Shown piece by piece: positions 46,247 to 54,232 of a DNA stretch of 64,000 nt; the first letter of the stretch is position 1, and every line of letters begins with the position of its first letter. Source of the DNA: Saprospiraceae bacterium (GTDB lineage Bacteria; Bacteroidota; Bacteroidia; Chitinophagales; Saprospiraceae); the NCBI GenBank assembly GCA_020629515.1, contig JAHDDE010000005.1, forward strand, positions 1 to 64,000. Reading direction: 5' to 3'. The position numbers were made by a program, and so were the translations under genes. The notes under the pieces are model-generated. The model had not been told where the DNA came from and did not search any database. It worked only from the letters and a program-made list of their open reading frames with translations.

Positions 46247-46420
46247 ATGAAAGAAAGAATATATGCCGGCGGCGAGAAAGAGCATATGAAATATCTCAAA
46301 AGAAATTTGCTCAATGATCTGAGTTCAATAGACCAAGATCATAGATCATCAAGTATTAAAAAGTATCTCCAGCTCATAGTGGACATATTACCTAAGTCTG
46401 AGCGATTAAATCTGTATTAA
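46247..46420 (+). CDS. small hypothetical protein
   Basis: Possible gene of 57 residues from ATG 46247 (GTG at 46238 also in frame, with a purine-rich GGAAGGA before the ATG). It is charged, mostly helical, with no signal peptide or cysteine. It fills an otherwise empty gap between the M28 gene and the TPR gene on the coding strand of the latter. I recognise no family; coding status is uncertain. Confidence 0.4.
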   Translation: MKERIYAGGEKEHMKYLKRNLLNDLSSIDQDHRSSSIKKYLQLIVDILPKSERLNLY

Positions 46421-46523
46421 TAAGAACCATTTTATAATTAAATAGAAGGGGGGCAAGCAACATCAATTTAATTGACTAAGGATATGTACTTGATACAAAA
46501 GTCAAATTCAATTATCTTGACGT

Positions 46524-47063
46524 ATGATCTTGAATGAGCAGATTAAACCTATTCTTCAGACTTTATTAGTAGCAGGCGTTTTGGTCGTACTCTTAAGTCA
46601 ATTCATAATTGGCAACGCAGCCTTTGACCAAAAACAAAAGGAGATTACGCTTGACGCCGGTAATTCATGGCTAGAAGAAAGGCAAGAAAGAAATCTCGCC
46701 TCGATGAATCAAAATTATAGCCAGTTCATGACCTTGGGTCAGTCTTATCTACAAGAAGAATATGTTGATATCGCCCTTCATCATTTTTTTAATGCCAAAA
46801 CACTATTCCCAGAAAGAATGGGCCCTCGCAAAAATCTCTGTTACTCCTACTTAATTAAATGCCAAGAAGATGGTCGTTGGTGCAATCATGCTAAAAGAGA
46901 AATCTATTATGCAATGAGATATGTTGATGACTCCGATGAAGCCACAAAAACATATATACAAGAGTTAGCGCAGATGGTTGATATGGACTCTTTACTTCAG
47001 ATGGAGGAAGGCGACATGCTCTCTTCCATTTATCTCTCAGAAAACACCTCCCCAGCTCAATAA
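46524..47063 (+). CDS. hypothetical membrane-anchored TPR-like protein
   Basis: Protein of 179 residues with one N-terminal membrane helix (about 12-31) and a soluble part facing outwards. Residues about 70-150 have a TPR-like helix pattern (YLQEEYVDIALHHFFNAKTLFP). There are three cysteines (about residues 112, 119 and 126) in the CYSYLIKCQEDGRWC stretch, which could form a disulfide. It is 90 bases upstream of the MscS gene on the same strand. Function unknown. Confidence 0.75.
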   Translation: MILNEQIKPILQTLLVAGVLVVLLSQFIIGNAAFDQKQKEITLDAGNSWLEERQERNLASMNQNYSQFMTLGQSYLQEEYVDIALHHFFNAKTLFPERMGPRKNLCYSYLIKCQEDGRWCNHAKREIYYAMRYVDDSDEATKTYIQELAQMVDMDSLLQMEEGDMLSSIYLSENTSPAQ

Positions 47064-47153
47064 TCGTAAGCTTTTATAAAGAGCATATTAGTGACCAATC
47101 GTTTCTTCGACGTCTGAAGTAGAGAAATTAACAAATATTTAAATTTAACGATT

Positions 47154-48020
47154 ATGCAAAGCTCAAATGTCGCTGAGACAGCCGCTACTGGCGTGCAAGA
47201 AACCGCAAGCTATGGTTTCAACATAGTAGAAAAAATACCCGAATACATAGATGCAGCAATAGGATACGCTCCAAAAATTATTGGTGCAATTTTGATTCTT
47301 ATTATTGGATTCTGGATTGTCAAGAAAATAGTTGGCATACTTGGTAAGACAATGAATAAGAGCGGTGTTGATGCTGATTTACAGCCTTTCCTTAAATCAC
47401 TGGTTAGTGTATTGCTTAAGGTTTTAGTGGTACTAACAGCTGCTGGAGCAGTAGGAATAGAAATTACCGCATTCGCTGCATTGTTAGCAGGTGCAGGTTT
47501 AGCAGTTGGAGCGGCTATGTCTGGAACGTTGGGTCATTTTGCTTCTGGTGTGATGGTATTATTATTCAAACCATATAGAGTTGGAGATTTAGTAGACATA
47601 CAAGGAACTGTCGGACATGTGCAAGAAATTCAAGTATTCAATACAATCATCAATACTCTTGATAACAAGAAAGTTATCATGCCGAATGGTATCGCTACAA
47701 GTGGTATAATGACAAACTTAACAGCGAATGGTAAATTGAGAGTAGATCTTAACGTAGCTATGCCATATGAAGAAGATTTTGATAAGGTGAAGGGAATAAT
47801 AAAAGGTGCATTAGATAAAGTGAGCGAAAGACTTCCTGATGAGCCAACTATAGAAATCGAAAAATTTGCTGAAAATAATGTGCTATTAGCTGTTCGTCCA
47901 TATGCGACAGATGCCACATATTGGGATGTATACTTCAATTCTTATAAAGAAATAAAGAAAGCATTTGGAGAAGCAGGCATCGAAGTGGCTTATCCAGTGA
48001 GAAGAAACAAGAATATTTAA
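47154..48020 (+). CDS. small-conductance mechanosensitive channel, MscS type
   Basis: MscS-family channel of 288 residues that releases solutes on hypo-osmotic shock. Three membrane helices (about 40-62, 80-102, 106-135); the pore helix TM3 and hinge are recognisable in GAGLAVGAAMSGTLGHFASG, followed by the beta-domain start FKPYRVGDLVDIQGTVG (about 138-155). The C-terminal alpha/beta domain ends in VAYPVRRNK. It has the minimal E. coli MscS layout without extra domains. A strong terminator follows at 48050. Confidence 0.94.
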   Translation: MQSSNVAETAATGVQETASYGFNIVEKIPEYIDAAIGYAPKIIGAILILIIGFWIVKKIVGILGKTMNKSGVDADLQPFLKSLVSVLLKVLVVLTAAGAVGIEITAFAALLAGAGLAVGAAMSGTLGHFASGVMVLLFKPYRVGDLVDIQGTVGHVQEIQVFNTIINTLDNKKVIMPNGIATSGIMTNLTANGKLRVDLNVAMPYEEDFDKVKGIIKGALDKVSERLPDEPTIEIEKFAENNVLLAVRPYATDATYWDVYFNSYKEIKKAFGEAGIEVAYPVRRNKNI

Positions 48021-48049
48021 TAGAATATTTCTTAAGCGAAAACAACTTA

Positions 48050-48079
48050 AGGTCATCTCGAGAGAGATGGCCTTTTTTC
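48050..48079 (+). terminator. Rho-independent terminator after the MscS gene
   Basis: The stem AAGGTCATCTC / GAGATGGCCTT with loop GAGA has 10 Watson-Crick pairs and one U-G wobble, and is followed by a run of T's on the plus strand. The A-rich left flank may also serve the convergent SDR gene that ends at 48087. Confidence 0.85.
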
Positions 48080-48086
48080 GTTCTAT

Positions 48087-48932
48087 TTATTTCAATCCAA
48101 ACATCTTTTTGATCACACCATCTAACATTCTGTCACTCATCAGCATCGGGAGTTTCCAATTTTTAATCTTTTCATTTAAAAAAGCATACCTCGTTTTAGG
48201 TGAGGGCGACTCAAGAATCCGCACAATACTATTAGCCAGCTGATCAGGAGATAGACCTTTTTCGCCTCCTTTTTTAGCTCCTTTAGCGAAGCGCTCAAGA
48301 ATCTTCCCATATGGTGTATCCATATATTTCTTCATATTTATACCCTTGTTCCAAATTGGTGTTTTAACCGCTCCAGGCCCTACAATTATAACATCAATAC
48401 CATATATGAGTAGTTCTCTACGAAGGCTATGAGAAAAACCTTCTAATGCATGCTTAGTGGCGACATACGAACCAACAAAAGGCTGTGCTAAACGTCCAGC
48501 AACAGAAGAGATATTAATAATCCGCCCTTTGGGTAGACTATGATCAGGCACAGCGCCAAGCAAAGGTAGACAAGCTTTGGTCACCTGAATTGCTCCAAAA
48601 ACATTCACATCAAATTGGAGTTTTATTTCATCCATTGATTGAAATTGGATTGGCCCAGCTATAGCAATTCCCGCATTATTGATCAATGCATGCAACCCTT
48701 GATCTTGTATTTTTTCAGTTACTCTTTTGACTCCTATCAAGACTGATTCATTATCAGTGACATCAAAGAGAAGTGGTTCAAAATTATCGCCGAACTCCGT
48801 TTTGAGTTTAAGAGCATCTTCTTCCTTTCGTACGCTCCCAAAAACCCGATAATCTTTATTTATCAAAGCTCTAACAGTAGCATAACCTATACCAGTTGAA
48901 ACTCCAGTGATTAAAACATTTTTTTTAGCCAT
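48087..48932 (-). CDS. short-chain dehydrogenase/reductase
   Basis: Classical SDR of 281 residues: cofactor motif TGVSTGIGYA (10-19), NNAGIA near 88-93, catalytic Ser in ISSVAGRLAQP and YxxxK in YVATKHALEGF. The C-terminal extension (about 210-281) is of the type seen in 17-beta-hydroxysteroid-dehydrogenase-like or retinol-dehydrogenase-like members that use lipophilic substrates. Cytoplasmic. The substrate is unknown, and no operon partner is present. Confidence 0.9.
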   Translation of the reverse strand: MAKKNVLITGVSTGIGYATVRALINKDYRVFGSVRKEEDALKLKTEFGDNFEPLLFDVTDNESVLIGVKRVTEKIQDQGLHALINNAGIAIAGPIQFQSMDEIKLQFDVNVFGAIQVTKACLPLLGAVPDHSLPKGRIINISSVAGRLAQPFVGSYVATKHALEGFSHSLRRELLIYGIDVIIVGPGAVKTPIWNKGINMKKYMDTPYGKILERFAKGAKKGGEKGLSPDQLANSIVRILESPSPKTRYAFLNEKIKNWKLPMLMSDRMLDGVIKKMFGLK

Positions 48933-49177
48933 AGCCCAATCATTACTACACCTAATATAATCAAATTAGAAGTAGGATTTTACCCTCCCTAAATAACTCA
49001 ATCCTTTTACTTTATCACATGAGATATATAAGTATAAAATCAGTAAGTATTCTCTACCAAAAATTAAAGCTATAATACCCCTTTAGTAGAAACCCTAATT
49101 CTTGAAAAAACTGATCTTTTTCTAACAATATAAATTGGTTATTAAAGTTTAATACATCCACAAAAACCGAAACCCTT

Positions 49178-49567
49178 ATGAACATAGTTAAGCAACTATT
49201 AAGACCTCGTATTGTCCAAAGAGTTCAAGTCGATCAGATCGATTTCGACAAACTTTTAGAAAGAGGCGTATTAATCATAGATGTCAGTAGTCCAAAGGAT
49301 TATAGACTATCACCCATTCCTGATTCACTCAATATTAGATTTTCTAAGCTTAGTAAATATTCAAAAGAACTTTCTAAGGCTTCAAGACCAATTCTCATCG
49401 TCAGTTATGATGGTAAAAATGGGAATAAAGCTTCTCAATATTTAAAAAATATAGGTATCGAATGTTACCACGGTGGTAAAGTCGAACATATAAAAATGAA
49501 ACTTCACAAACACTTTGAGGAAGAAAAAGAAGCGATTATGCTTCCACGAATTTTAGGAGCTTATTGA
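49178..49567 (+). CDS. rhodanese-like domain protein lacking the active-site Cys
   Basis: Single rhodanese-fold domain of 129 residues: VLIIDVSSPKDYRLSPIPDSLNI (32-54) is the standard DVRxxxEF-type entry with the SPIPDSLNI turn. In the active loop the expected Cys is missing: LIVSYDGKNGNKAS (73-86) has Tyr where VYCxxGxRS has Cys. It is therefore probably non-catalytic and may bind phosphorylated, sulfane or protein ligands. The 3' end overlaps the convergent gene at 49536 by 32 bases. Confidence 0.8.
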   Translation: MNIVKQLLRPRIVQRVQVDQIDFDKLLERGVLIIDVSSPKDYRLSPIPDSLNIRFSKLSKYSKELSKASRPILIVSYDGKNGNKASQYLKNIGIECYHGGKVEHIKMKLHKHFEEEKEAIMLPRILGAY

Positions 49568-49874
49568 GAAATTTGGAGAATGCCTTTTTATGACGACAAT
49601 AATTGCCATTAACATGATATAAAATATCCAAACTCATTTTAAGATCATCGATATCATCTTCTTTTAATATATCAATGTTATCAGAAATAAATTCATCGCT
49701 TTCTGATCGATTATTATGTTTGTAACATTGTAACATTTGGTTCATAGCCTCTGAACCAAACTTGTTTTGTATATATTCGGCTTCTTCTGCTGTAAAATTG
49801 TTATCTACATGAGCCGCATATATATGAATAAATGTCAAATAGAGCGTCTTGTTAACTCCTTTAAATTTTCTCAT
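49536..49874 (-). CDS. hypothetical small helical protein
   Basis: Protein of about 112 residues from ATG 49874; a TTG at 49895 is in frame. It is predicted mostly helical, charged and cytoplasmic. The pattern EEAEYIQNKFG, then DEFISDNIDILKEDDIDDL resembles acidic helix pairs such as in TerB-like folds, but the match is too weak to assign. It overlaps the rhodanese-like gene tail to tail by 32 bases, so the two mRNAs share antisense sequence. Confidence 0.65.
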   Translation of the reverse strand: MRKFKGVNKTLYLTFIHIYAAHVDNNFTAEEAEYIQNKFGSEAMNQMLQCYKHNNRSESDEFISDNIDILKEDDIDDLKMSLDILYHVNGNYCRHKKAFSKFLNKLLKFVEA

Positions 49875-50030
49875 GTCGTCTAAGGTGTAATTCAATCGTT
49901 GCTGAAAATTAATAAAATGTTATTTAATTGAAAAATGACACTTTAATAGCAAGGGATTAAACTAAGTCAGAATTATGTTCGTTTATATATTTTTCATAAT
50001 CCCAATTGCAGAAAATAAACTTACCATCAA

Positions 50031-50504
50031 ATGATGCCAAACGACCTATTAGCTGAACTTAGTACTCAGATTGATCAACTATCACAGAATCTAAGTGCCC
50101 AGCATCAAAATATATCTTGGAAGATAGATTTCAATCATTTTGATAGCGAGAATAAGCCTTCTGAAATGAATGTTACATTCTCAGACAGAGACAAAAAAGT
50201 TTTAGACTTACAGTTCACTTTCACCAACAATAATGTGATACAAGTCGATGGAGGATTAGTGCATGACCAGCACGATAGGACCCTTATAGAGAGTGTCAAA
50301 TCTAAGGTCCAATTCGAAATATTGAAAAATTGTCTCAGCTCATCTAAAAACTTAATGTTCTATTCTTATTATAGAATAAAGTCAATTAGTCCTATTCAAT
50401 TTGAGGATTTCAAAAAAGCATCTAAAATGATTAATTCCTTAATGTCAGATATAGAAATCTTCTTTAAATATGTGCTTTTGCAACCTAATGCAAAATTAAT
50501 ATAA
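50031..50504 (+). CDS. hypothetical protein, first of a look-alike pair
   Basis: Unrecognised cytoplasmic protein of 157 residues (the ATGATG start leaves a choice of two). It has an N-terminal helix (about 3-25), a central beta-rich part (NISWKIDFNHFD, EMNVTFSDRDKKVLDLQFTF) and a C-terminal helical part ending in a hydrophobic helix (SLMSDIEIFFKYVLL). The next gene encodes a protein of similar size and order of secondary structure, suggesting ancient duplication. No motif suggests a function. Confidence 0.68.
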   Translation: MMPNDLLAELSTQIDQLSQNLSAQHQNISWKIDFNHFDSENKPSEMNVTFSDRDKKVLDLQFTFTNNNVIQVDGGLVHDQHDRTLIESVKSKVQFEILKNCLSSSKNLMFYSYYRIKSISPIQFEDFKKASKMINSLMSDIEIFFKYVLLQPNAKLI

Positions 50505-50566
50505 GCTTCAATTGAACCAAGGTTGCGATTTTTTGTTTAACTATTACACTTCATATCTTAAACAAA

Positions 50567-51106
50567 ATGATTATGATTGGGCGACTTTCACTTCAGAGTA
50601 TAGATTTCATTAAGAATGGTAATAACCTACCAAATGCGAATTTATACCATAATGCATTAAAATCTTATCAGGCTGAACTTACGAGCGTAATAGGAGCAGT
50701 GTGCGAAGAACTAAAATCATTAGATCCTAAATCTGACTGGTCACAAGGCTCGAATGACGCTGAAATTATGGAAGACGAAGAGGAAAATCAAACCATAATC
50801 ACTTTATCAAATAATGCCAACTGTTCTATAGACTATATTTTTGACAAAGAACATTCTTGTAGTTTAGTATTTCGAGTTAGTAATATGTCCTATGATGGCG
50901 AATTGCTTGAAGAATTTGGATCAACTCCAGCATTTAAGAGATATTTTCAGATTCTTGAAAAAGGTAATCAATTAAGTATCAAAACAAAAATTGGTAAAAG
51001 GCAATTGACTTCCAGGCATTTATGCGATTATCTATTACACTTGAGCAAACAGTTTATTCCTTTTTTCAATTCTATAGAAACAAAAGCACTGCTTAAAGCT
51101 GCCTAA
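50567..51106 (+). CDS. hypothetical protein, second of a look-alike pair
   Basis: Unrecognised cytoplasmic protein of 179 residues. It shares its layout with the protein encoded at 50031: N-terminal helix, central strands (TIITLSNNANCSIDYIFD, CSLVFRVSNMSYDGELLEEF) and a C-terminal helical end (YLLHLSKQFIPFFNSIE). The middle has an acidic stretch (AEIMEDEEEN). The gap between the two genes is 62 bases, consistent with an operon. No function can be assigned. Confidence 0.68.
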   Translation: MIMIGRLSLQSIDFIKNGNNLPNANLYHNALKSYQAELTSVIGAVCEELKSLDPKSDWSQGSNDAEIMEDEEENQTIITLSNNANCSIDYIFDKEHSCSLVFRVSNMSYDGELLEEFGSTPAFKRYFQILEKGNQLSIKTKIGKRQLTSRHLCDYLLHLSKQFIPFFNSIETKALLKAA

Positions 51107-51115
51107 TTAACGAAA

Positions 51116-51784
51116 TTAAAAGAATCTGTAGCCAACGCTCAACCCGACTCCATCCAATGCAGGATTTCTCTCTCGCCCTTTTATATCGGCATTTGAGATG
51201 TGTATATTTTTAATACCAACTACTATCCAAGCAATAGAGGGTAGCTTTATGGCGAGGCTTAAGCCATAAAAGGTGGTAAAATTAAATTTAGTACCCCCGA
51301 AAGGAAAAGCATCCACAAAATAGTTGGGACCTACACCATTGTCAAATTGTAATTTCCAGTTCTCCCTATCGACTATATGCCATAAAAACACCAGTTGGGT
51401 ACCCACACCCACTGTAGAAATTTCTGTATCACTTACTTTATACATACTCATGTCGCCGCCGATACTCAATACCTTCCTGATTCTCTTATCCCACCTGAAT
51501 CTACCTATCAGTACATCGGATTTTGGCGGTCGATTATACTCATAAATCACATCTACATAACTCGAAAAATTGACCCCTCGAAAAAGTTTTTTTTCCTGCG
51601 GAGTTAACTGAGATAATCGCATCGATAAGCCAAGGCCTATACCGTTATAGAGTAGTAGTTTGTTATCCCCAAAATCAAAATAATTAAGATCCAATGGATC
51701 ATGCCAATCCCAAGAGTACTGAGCAAAAGAATTAAGGCCAGGTACAGTTAGGGCAAGCAAAAGAACAAGTGTTCGCAACTTCAT
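51116..51784 (-). CDS. PagL-like outer-membrane lipid A 3-O-deacylase (acyloxyacyl hydrolase)
   Basis: Outer-membrane beta-barrel protein of 222 residues with a signal peptide (PGLNSFAQ). Near the C-terminus it has the PagL active-site signature HISNA (195-199), giving His195 and Ser197, and Glu205 ten residues after the His, the same spacing as the His-Ser-Glu triad of Pseudomonas PagL. The last strand ends with an aromatic (GYRFF), as expected for barrel insertion. PagL removes the 3-O acyl chain of lipid A, changing outer-membrane charge and immune recognition. The rest of the barrel is divergent, which is usual in this family. Confidence 0.78.
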   Translation of the reverse strand: MKLRTLVLLLALTVPGLNSFAQYSWDWHDPLDLNYFDFGDNKLLLYNGIGLGLSMRLSQLTPQEKKLFRGVNFSSYVDVIYEYNRPPKSDVLIGRFRWDKRIRKVLSIGGDMSMYKVSDTEISTVGVGTQLVFLWHIVDRENWKLQFDNGVGPNYFVDAFPFGGTKFNFTTFYGLSLAIKLPSIAWIVVGIKNIHISNADIKGRERNPALDGVGLSVGYRFF

Positions 51785-51863
51785 AATAAGAAACGAAAAT
51801 AACGCATATGTATATTTTCAATATGAAATCTTACATTAGTGTTAAATAAAACTCTAATTAATT

Positions 51864-52262
51864 ATGTTCCAGTCATTACTTAATAATCAACTTAGGAACA
51901 CCGATTTGGGCTTATTGATATTAAGATTAATAGGCGGCGGTTTTATGCTATCTCATGGCATACCCAAGCTTATGAAAATGGTCAATGGTGATTTTGGTTT
52001 TGCAGATCCACTCGGTTTAGGAATGACTTTGAGTCTAATTTTAACCGTTTTTGCAGAATTTATATGCGCCATTATGGTTACGATAGGCTTTAAAGCTCGT
52101 TTAGCGTCTATTCCTCTCATGTTCACTATGGTAGTTGCGGCGTTTATTGTACATGGTGGAGACCCTTGGGGAAAGAAAGAATTTCCACTTTTATACTTTG
52201 GGATTTATGCCGCTATTCTTCTTATGGGTGCTGGGAGGTATAGTCTTGACAAAGACAGCTAA
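51864..52262 (+). CDS. DoxX family membrane protein
   Basis: Four-helix membrane protein of 132 residues with the DoxX pattern: LLILRLIGGGFMLSHGIPKLMKM (helix one with conserved Gly-Ile-Pro-Lys), AEFICAIMVTIGFKARLAS (helix two), then PLMFTMVVAAFIVHGGDPWGKKEFPLLY and the last helix. It is unrelated in detail to the DoxX protein at 44068. Function unknown, perhaps redox-linked. The LolA-like gene follows on the same strand. Confidence 0.9.
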   Translation: MFQSLLNNQLRNTDLGLLILRLIGGGFMLSHGIPKLMKMVNGDFGFADPLGLGMTLSLILTVFAEFICAIMVTIGFKARLASIPLMFTMVVAAFIVHGGDPWGKKEFPLLYFGIYAAILLMGAGRYSLDKDS

Positions 52263-52357
52263 TTTAAACCTGAAGCATCCATTAAAATTTAACAGATTCT
52301 TATCAACAAAAACATCGAGTCAATACGTCCTTGTTATACAACAACGTTTATGCAGTC

Positions 52358-52999
52358 ATGAAGAGAAGTCAATTGTTTATTATTCTTTCTTTATTTTTTA
52401 CAGTTACGCTATTTGGGCAAAATAAAGAAGCTAAAAATATGCTCGATCAAATAAGCAAAAGATATGAGGCTTATACTTCCATTGACATGAGATTTGACTT
52501 AACAATAGCCTATCCTGAACGACCTGTTCAACGACAGACTGCACGGATAGTTCAAAAAGGGAATCAGTTCGTTTTCTTTTCTGAAAGTCAAGATATTTAT
52601 GGTGATGGTAGAGATGTGTGGTTGCATCTTAAGGACAGAGATGAAGTGCAACTAAATAACTATGATGATGAAGATGATCTTGGTCTTATGACCCCTAGAG
52701 ACCTATTGAAACAATATCAGTCAGACCAATTTGATTATGATTTAGTCAATAAAACTGATCAACACCTTTTTATCGAATTCAAGCCTTTAAGTCGAGAAAG
52801 TGAATATTCAAAATATAGAGTTCAAATCAGTAAAAGAAACAATGATTTTGAAAAAGTCGAGGCTTTCGGAAAGGACGGAAGTAAAATAACCGTGGTTTTA
52901 GCAGAAATGGACACCAACCAGTCTTATGAAAACAATTTTTTCAAATTTGATACAGCTAAAAATCCAGAGGTATACATCGAGGATCTTAGAATAGATTAG
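52358..52999 (+). CDS. LolA-like outer-membrane lipoprotein carrier protein
   Basis: Periplasmic protein of about 213 residues from ATG 52358 (MKRSQLF; a TTG at 52331 is in frame but would precede the signal peptide badly). The signal peptide ends near FGQ. The body follows the LolA half-barrel: LDQISKRYEAYTSIDMRFDL, then GNQFVFFSESQDIYGDGRDVWLHLKDRDEV and the MTPRDLLKQY segment. It could ferry lipoproteins or other hydrophobic ligands across the periplasm. Bacteroidota carry several LolA-like paralogues, so housekeeping LolA is not certain. Confidence 0.82.
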   Translation: MKRSQLFIILSLFFTVTLFGQNKEAKNMLDQISKRYEAYTSIDMRFDLTIAYPERPVQRQTARIVQKGNQFVFFSESQDIYGDGRDVWLHLKDRDEVQLNNYDDEDDLGLMTPRDLLKQYQSDQFDYDLVNKTDQHLFIEFKPLSRESEYSKYRVQISKRNNDFEKVEAFGKDGSKITVVLAEMDTNQSYENNFFKFDTAKNPEVYIEDLRID

Positions 53000-53038
53000 A
53001 TTTCATTATTCTTTTAAATAATTGTTTAAATTGCCTAC

Positions 53039-53575
53039 ATGGCAATATTAAGGAGAATTTGGACCATATCTTATGACCTCTTTGAAGTCTTTATTGTATT
53101 CATAGCACTCATTATATTCTTTCTTATTTTTAGAATAGATCAGGACTTTCTAATTACCATATCCTATATTATTCCTATTTGGATAATAGTAGTCTTTTTA
53201 ATTCACCTCAATCAGTTTACGATAATCGAAATTCAAAGATCAGAATTAAGATTTATCAGCTTAAAACACAAATTCACCCTACCAATTCCTCTTAAATTAA
53301 AAACTTGGTGGCAATATGACATACCAAAAAGTAAAGGTATCTATCTCACTATTGATAGTGAAAAAAGAGGAGCGAAAGCTACCATGGAAATTATAGCAGA
53401 AATACAAACCCCTCAAGGACCGATCTATTTATTTGATCCTCTGAAATATTCTTCTCGATTTCCATCAAATCATAATTATTGTCACCTCAACAAAACCTCA
53501 AATGGAAGACCAGTCTTTTATGTAAACAACATGGACAAAATCTTATCGAAATTGGACAATTTCATTACTAAGTAG
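53039..53575 (+). CDS. hypothetical two-helix membrane protein
   Basis: Protein of 178 residues with two N-terminal membrane helices (about 14-32 and 38-58) followed by a cytoplasmic part of about 115 residues that is strand-rich (LRFISLKHKFTLPIPLKLKTWWQYDI). The helix-strand order recalls bacterial PH-like/DUF membrane proteins, but no specific match is recognised. It lies in the same direction between the LolA-like and DinB genes with 39-43-base gaps. Confidence 0.7.
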   Translation: MAILRRIWTISYDLFEVFIVFIALIIFFLIFRIDQDFLITISYIIPIWIIVVFLIHLNQFTIIEIQRSELRFISLKHKFTLPIPLKLKTWWQYDIPKSKGIYLTIDSEKRGAKATMEIIAEIQTPQGPIYLFDPLKYSSRFPSNHNYCHLNKTSNGRPVFYVNNMDKILSKLDNFITK

Positions 53576-53617
53576 TAACAAATAATCTTTCAACTAAATC
53601 ATCCTTTAATCACACAC

Positions 53618-54154
53618 ATGAATTTCGATTTAGACAAATCTATTGAAATCTTAAACCGAACCCCTGAAGTTTATAGTATTCTATTTAGTCATTCTCAATA
53701 TGATTGGCATAAGATAAATGAAGGCCCAAATACATGGTCAGCCTATAATATTATAGGTCATCTTATACATGGAGAAGAGACAGATTGGATCCCAAGAGCA
53801 AGAATTATATTAAGTAATGTTCCAAACAAAACATTCATACCTTTTGACAGATTCGCTCAAGATAGATTATATAATCATCAGTCCATTGATCAATTACTTA
53901 TACAGTTTAGGATACTCAGGCTAAAAAACATTGAAACACTAAGATCGTGGAAACTTTCAGATGAAGATCTCGACAAAACTGGAATTCACCCAGACCTTGG
54001 CCTTGTCAGTTTGAGGCAACTTATAGCGACATGGACTACTCATGATATGGCTCATCTCCATCAGATCTCACGTACATTAGTCAAACATTATACGAAGGAC
54101 GTTGGGCCATGGCAAAAATATTCTCGTATAATGCAAGAGGCAAATAAGAAATAA
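53618..54154 (+). CDS. DinB-fold protein
   Basis: Four-helix DinB/YfiT-like protein of 178 residues. The metal-ligand pattern is visible: His in IIGHLIHGEE (about 46-55) and the pair in THDMAHLHQI (about 146-155), giving a likely three-His metal site. DinB-like proteins include thiol-dependent transferases (bacillithiol or mycothiol type), but substrate is unknown here. It is followed by a strong hairpin at 54158. Confidence 0.85.
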   Translation: MNFDLDKSIEILNRTPEVYSILFSHSQYDWHKINEGPNTWSAYNIIGHLIHGEETDWIPRARIILSNVPNKTFIPFDRFAQDRLYNHQSIDQLLIQFRILRLKNIETLRSWKLSDEDLDKTGIHPDLGLVSLRQLIATWTTHDMAHLHQISRTLVKHYTKDVGPWQKYSRIMQEANKK

Positions 54155-54182
54155 AAAGGCTACAAGAAGCATTCTTGTAGCC
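54155..54182 (-). terminator. terminator of the HYR giant gene (minus strand)
   Basis: A perfect 11-bp stem (GGCTACAAGAA / TTCTTGTAGCC, 54158-54168 and 54172-54182) with a three-base loop. On the minus strand it is followed by TTTTTAT, about 50 bases after the giant gene's stop. On the plus strand no T run follows, so it serves the minus strand best, although it may also slow transcription from the DinB gene. Confidence 0.8.
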
Positions 54183-54232
54183 TATCTAATACCACTAATA
54201 ATATGACACTTTGAGTGCCACATATTTCTTTA

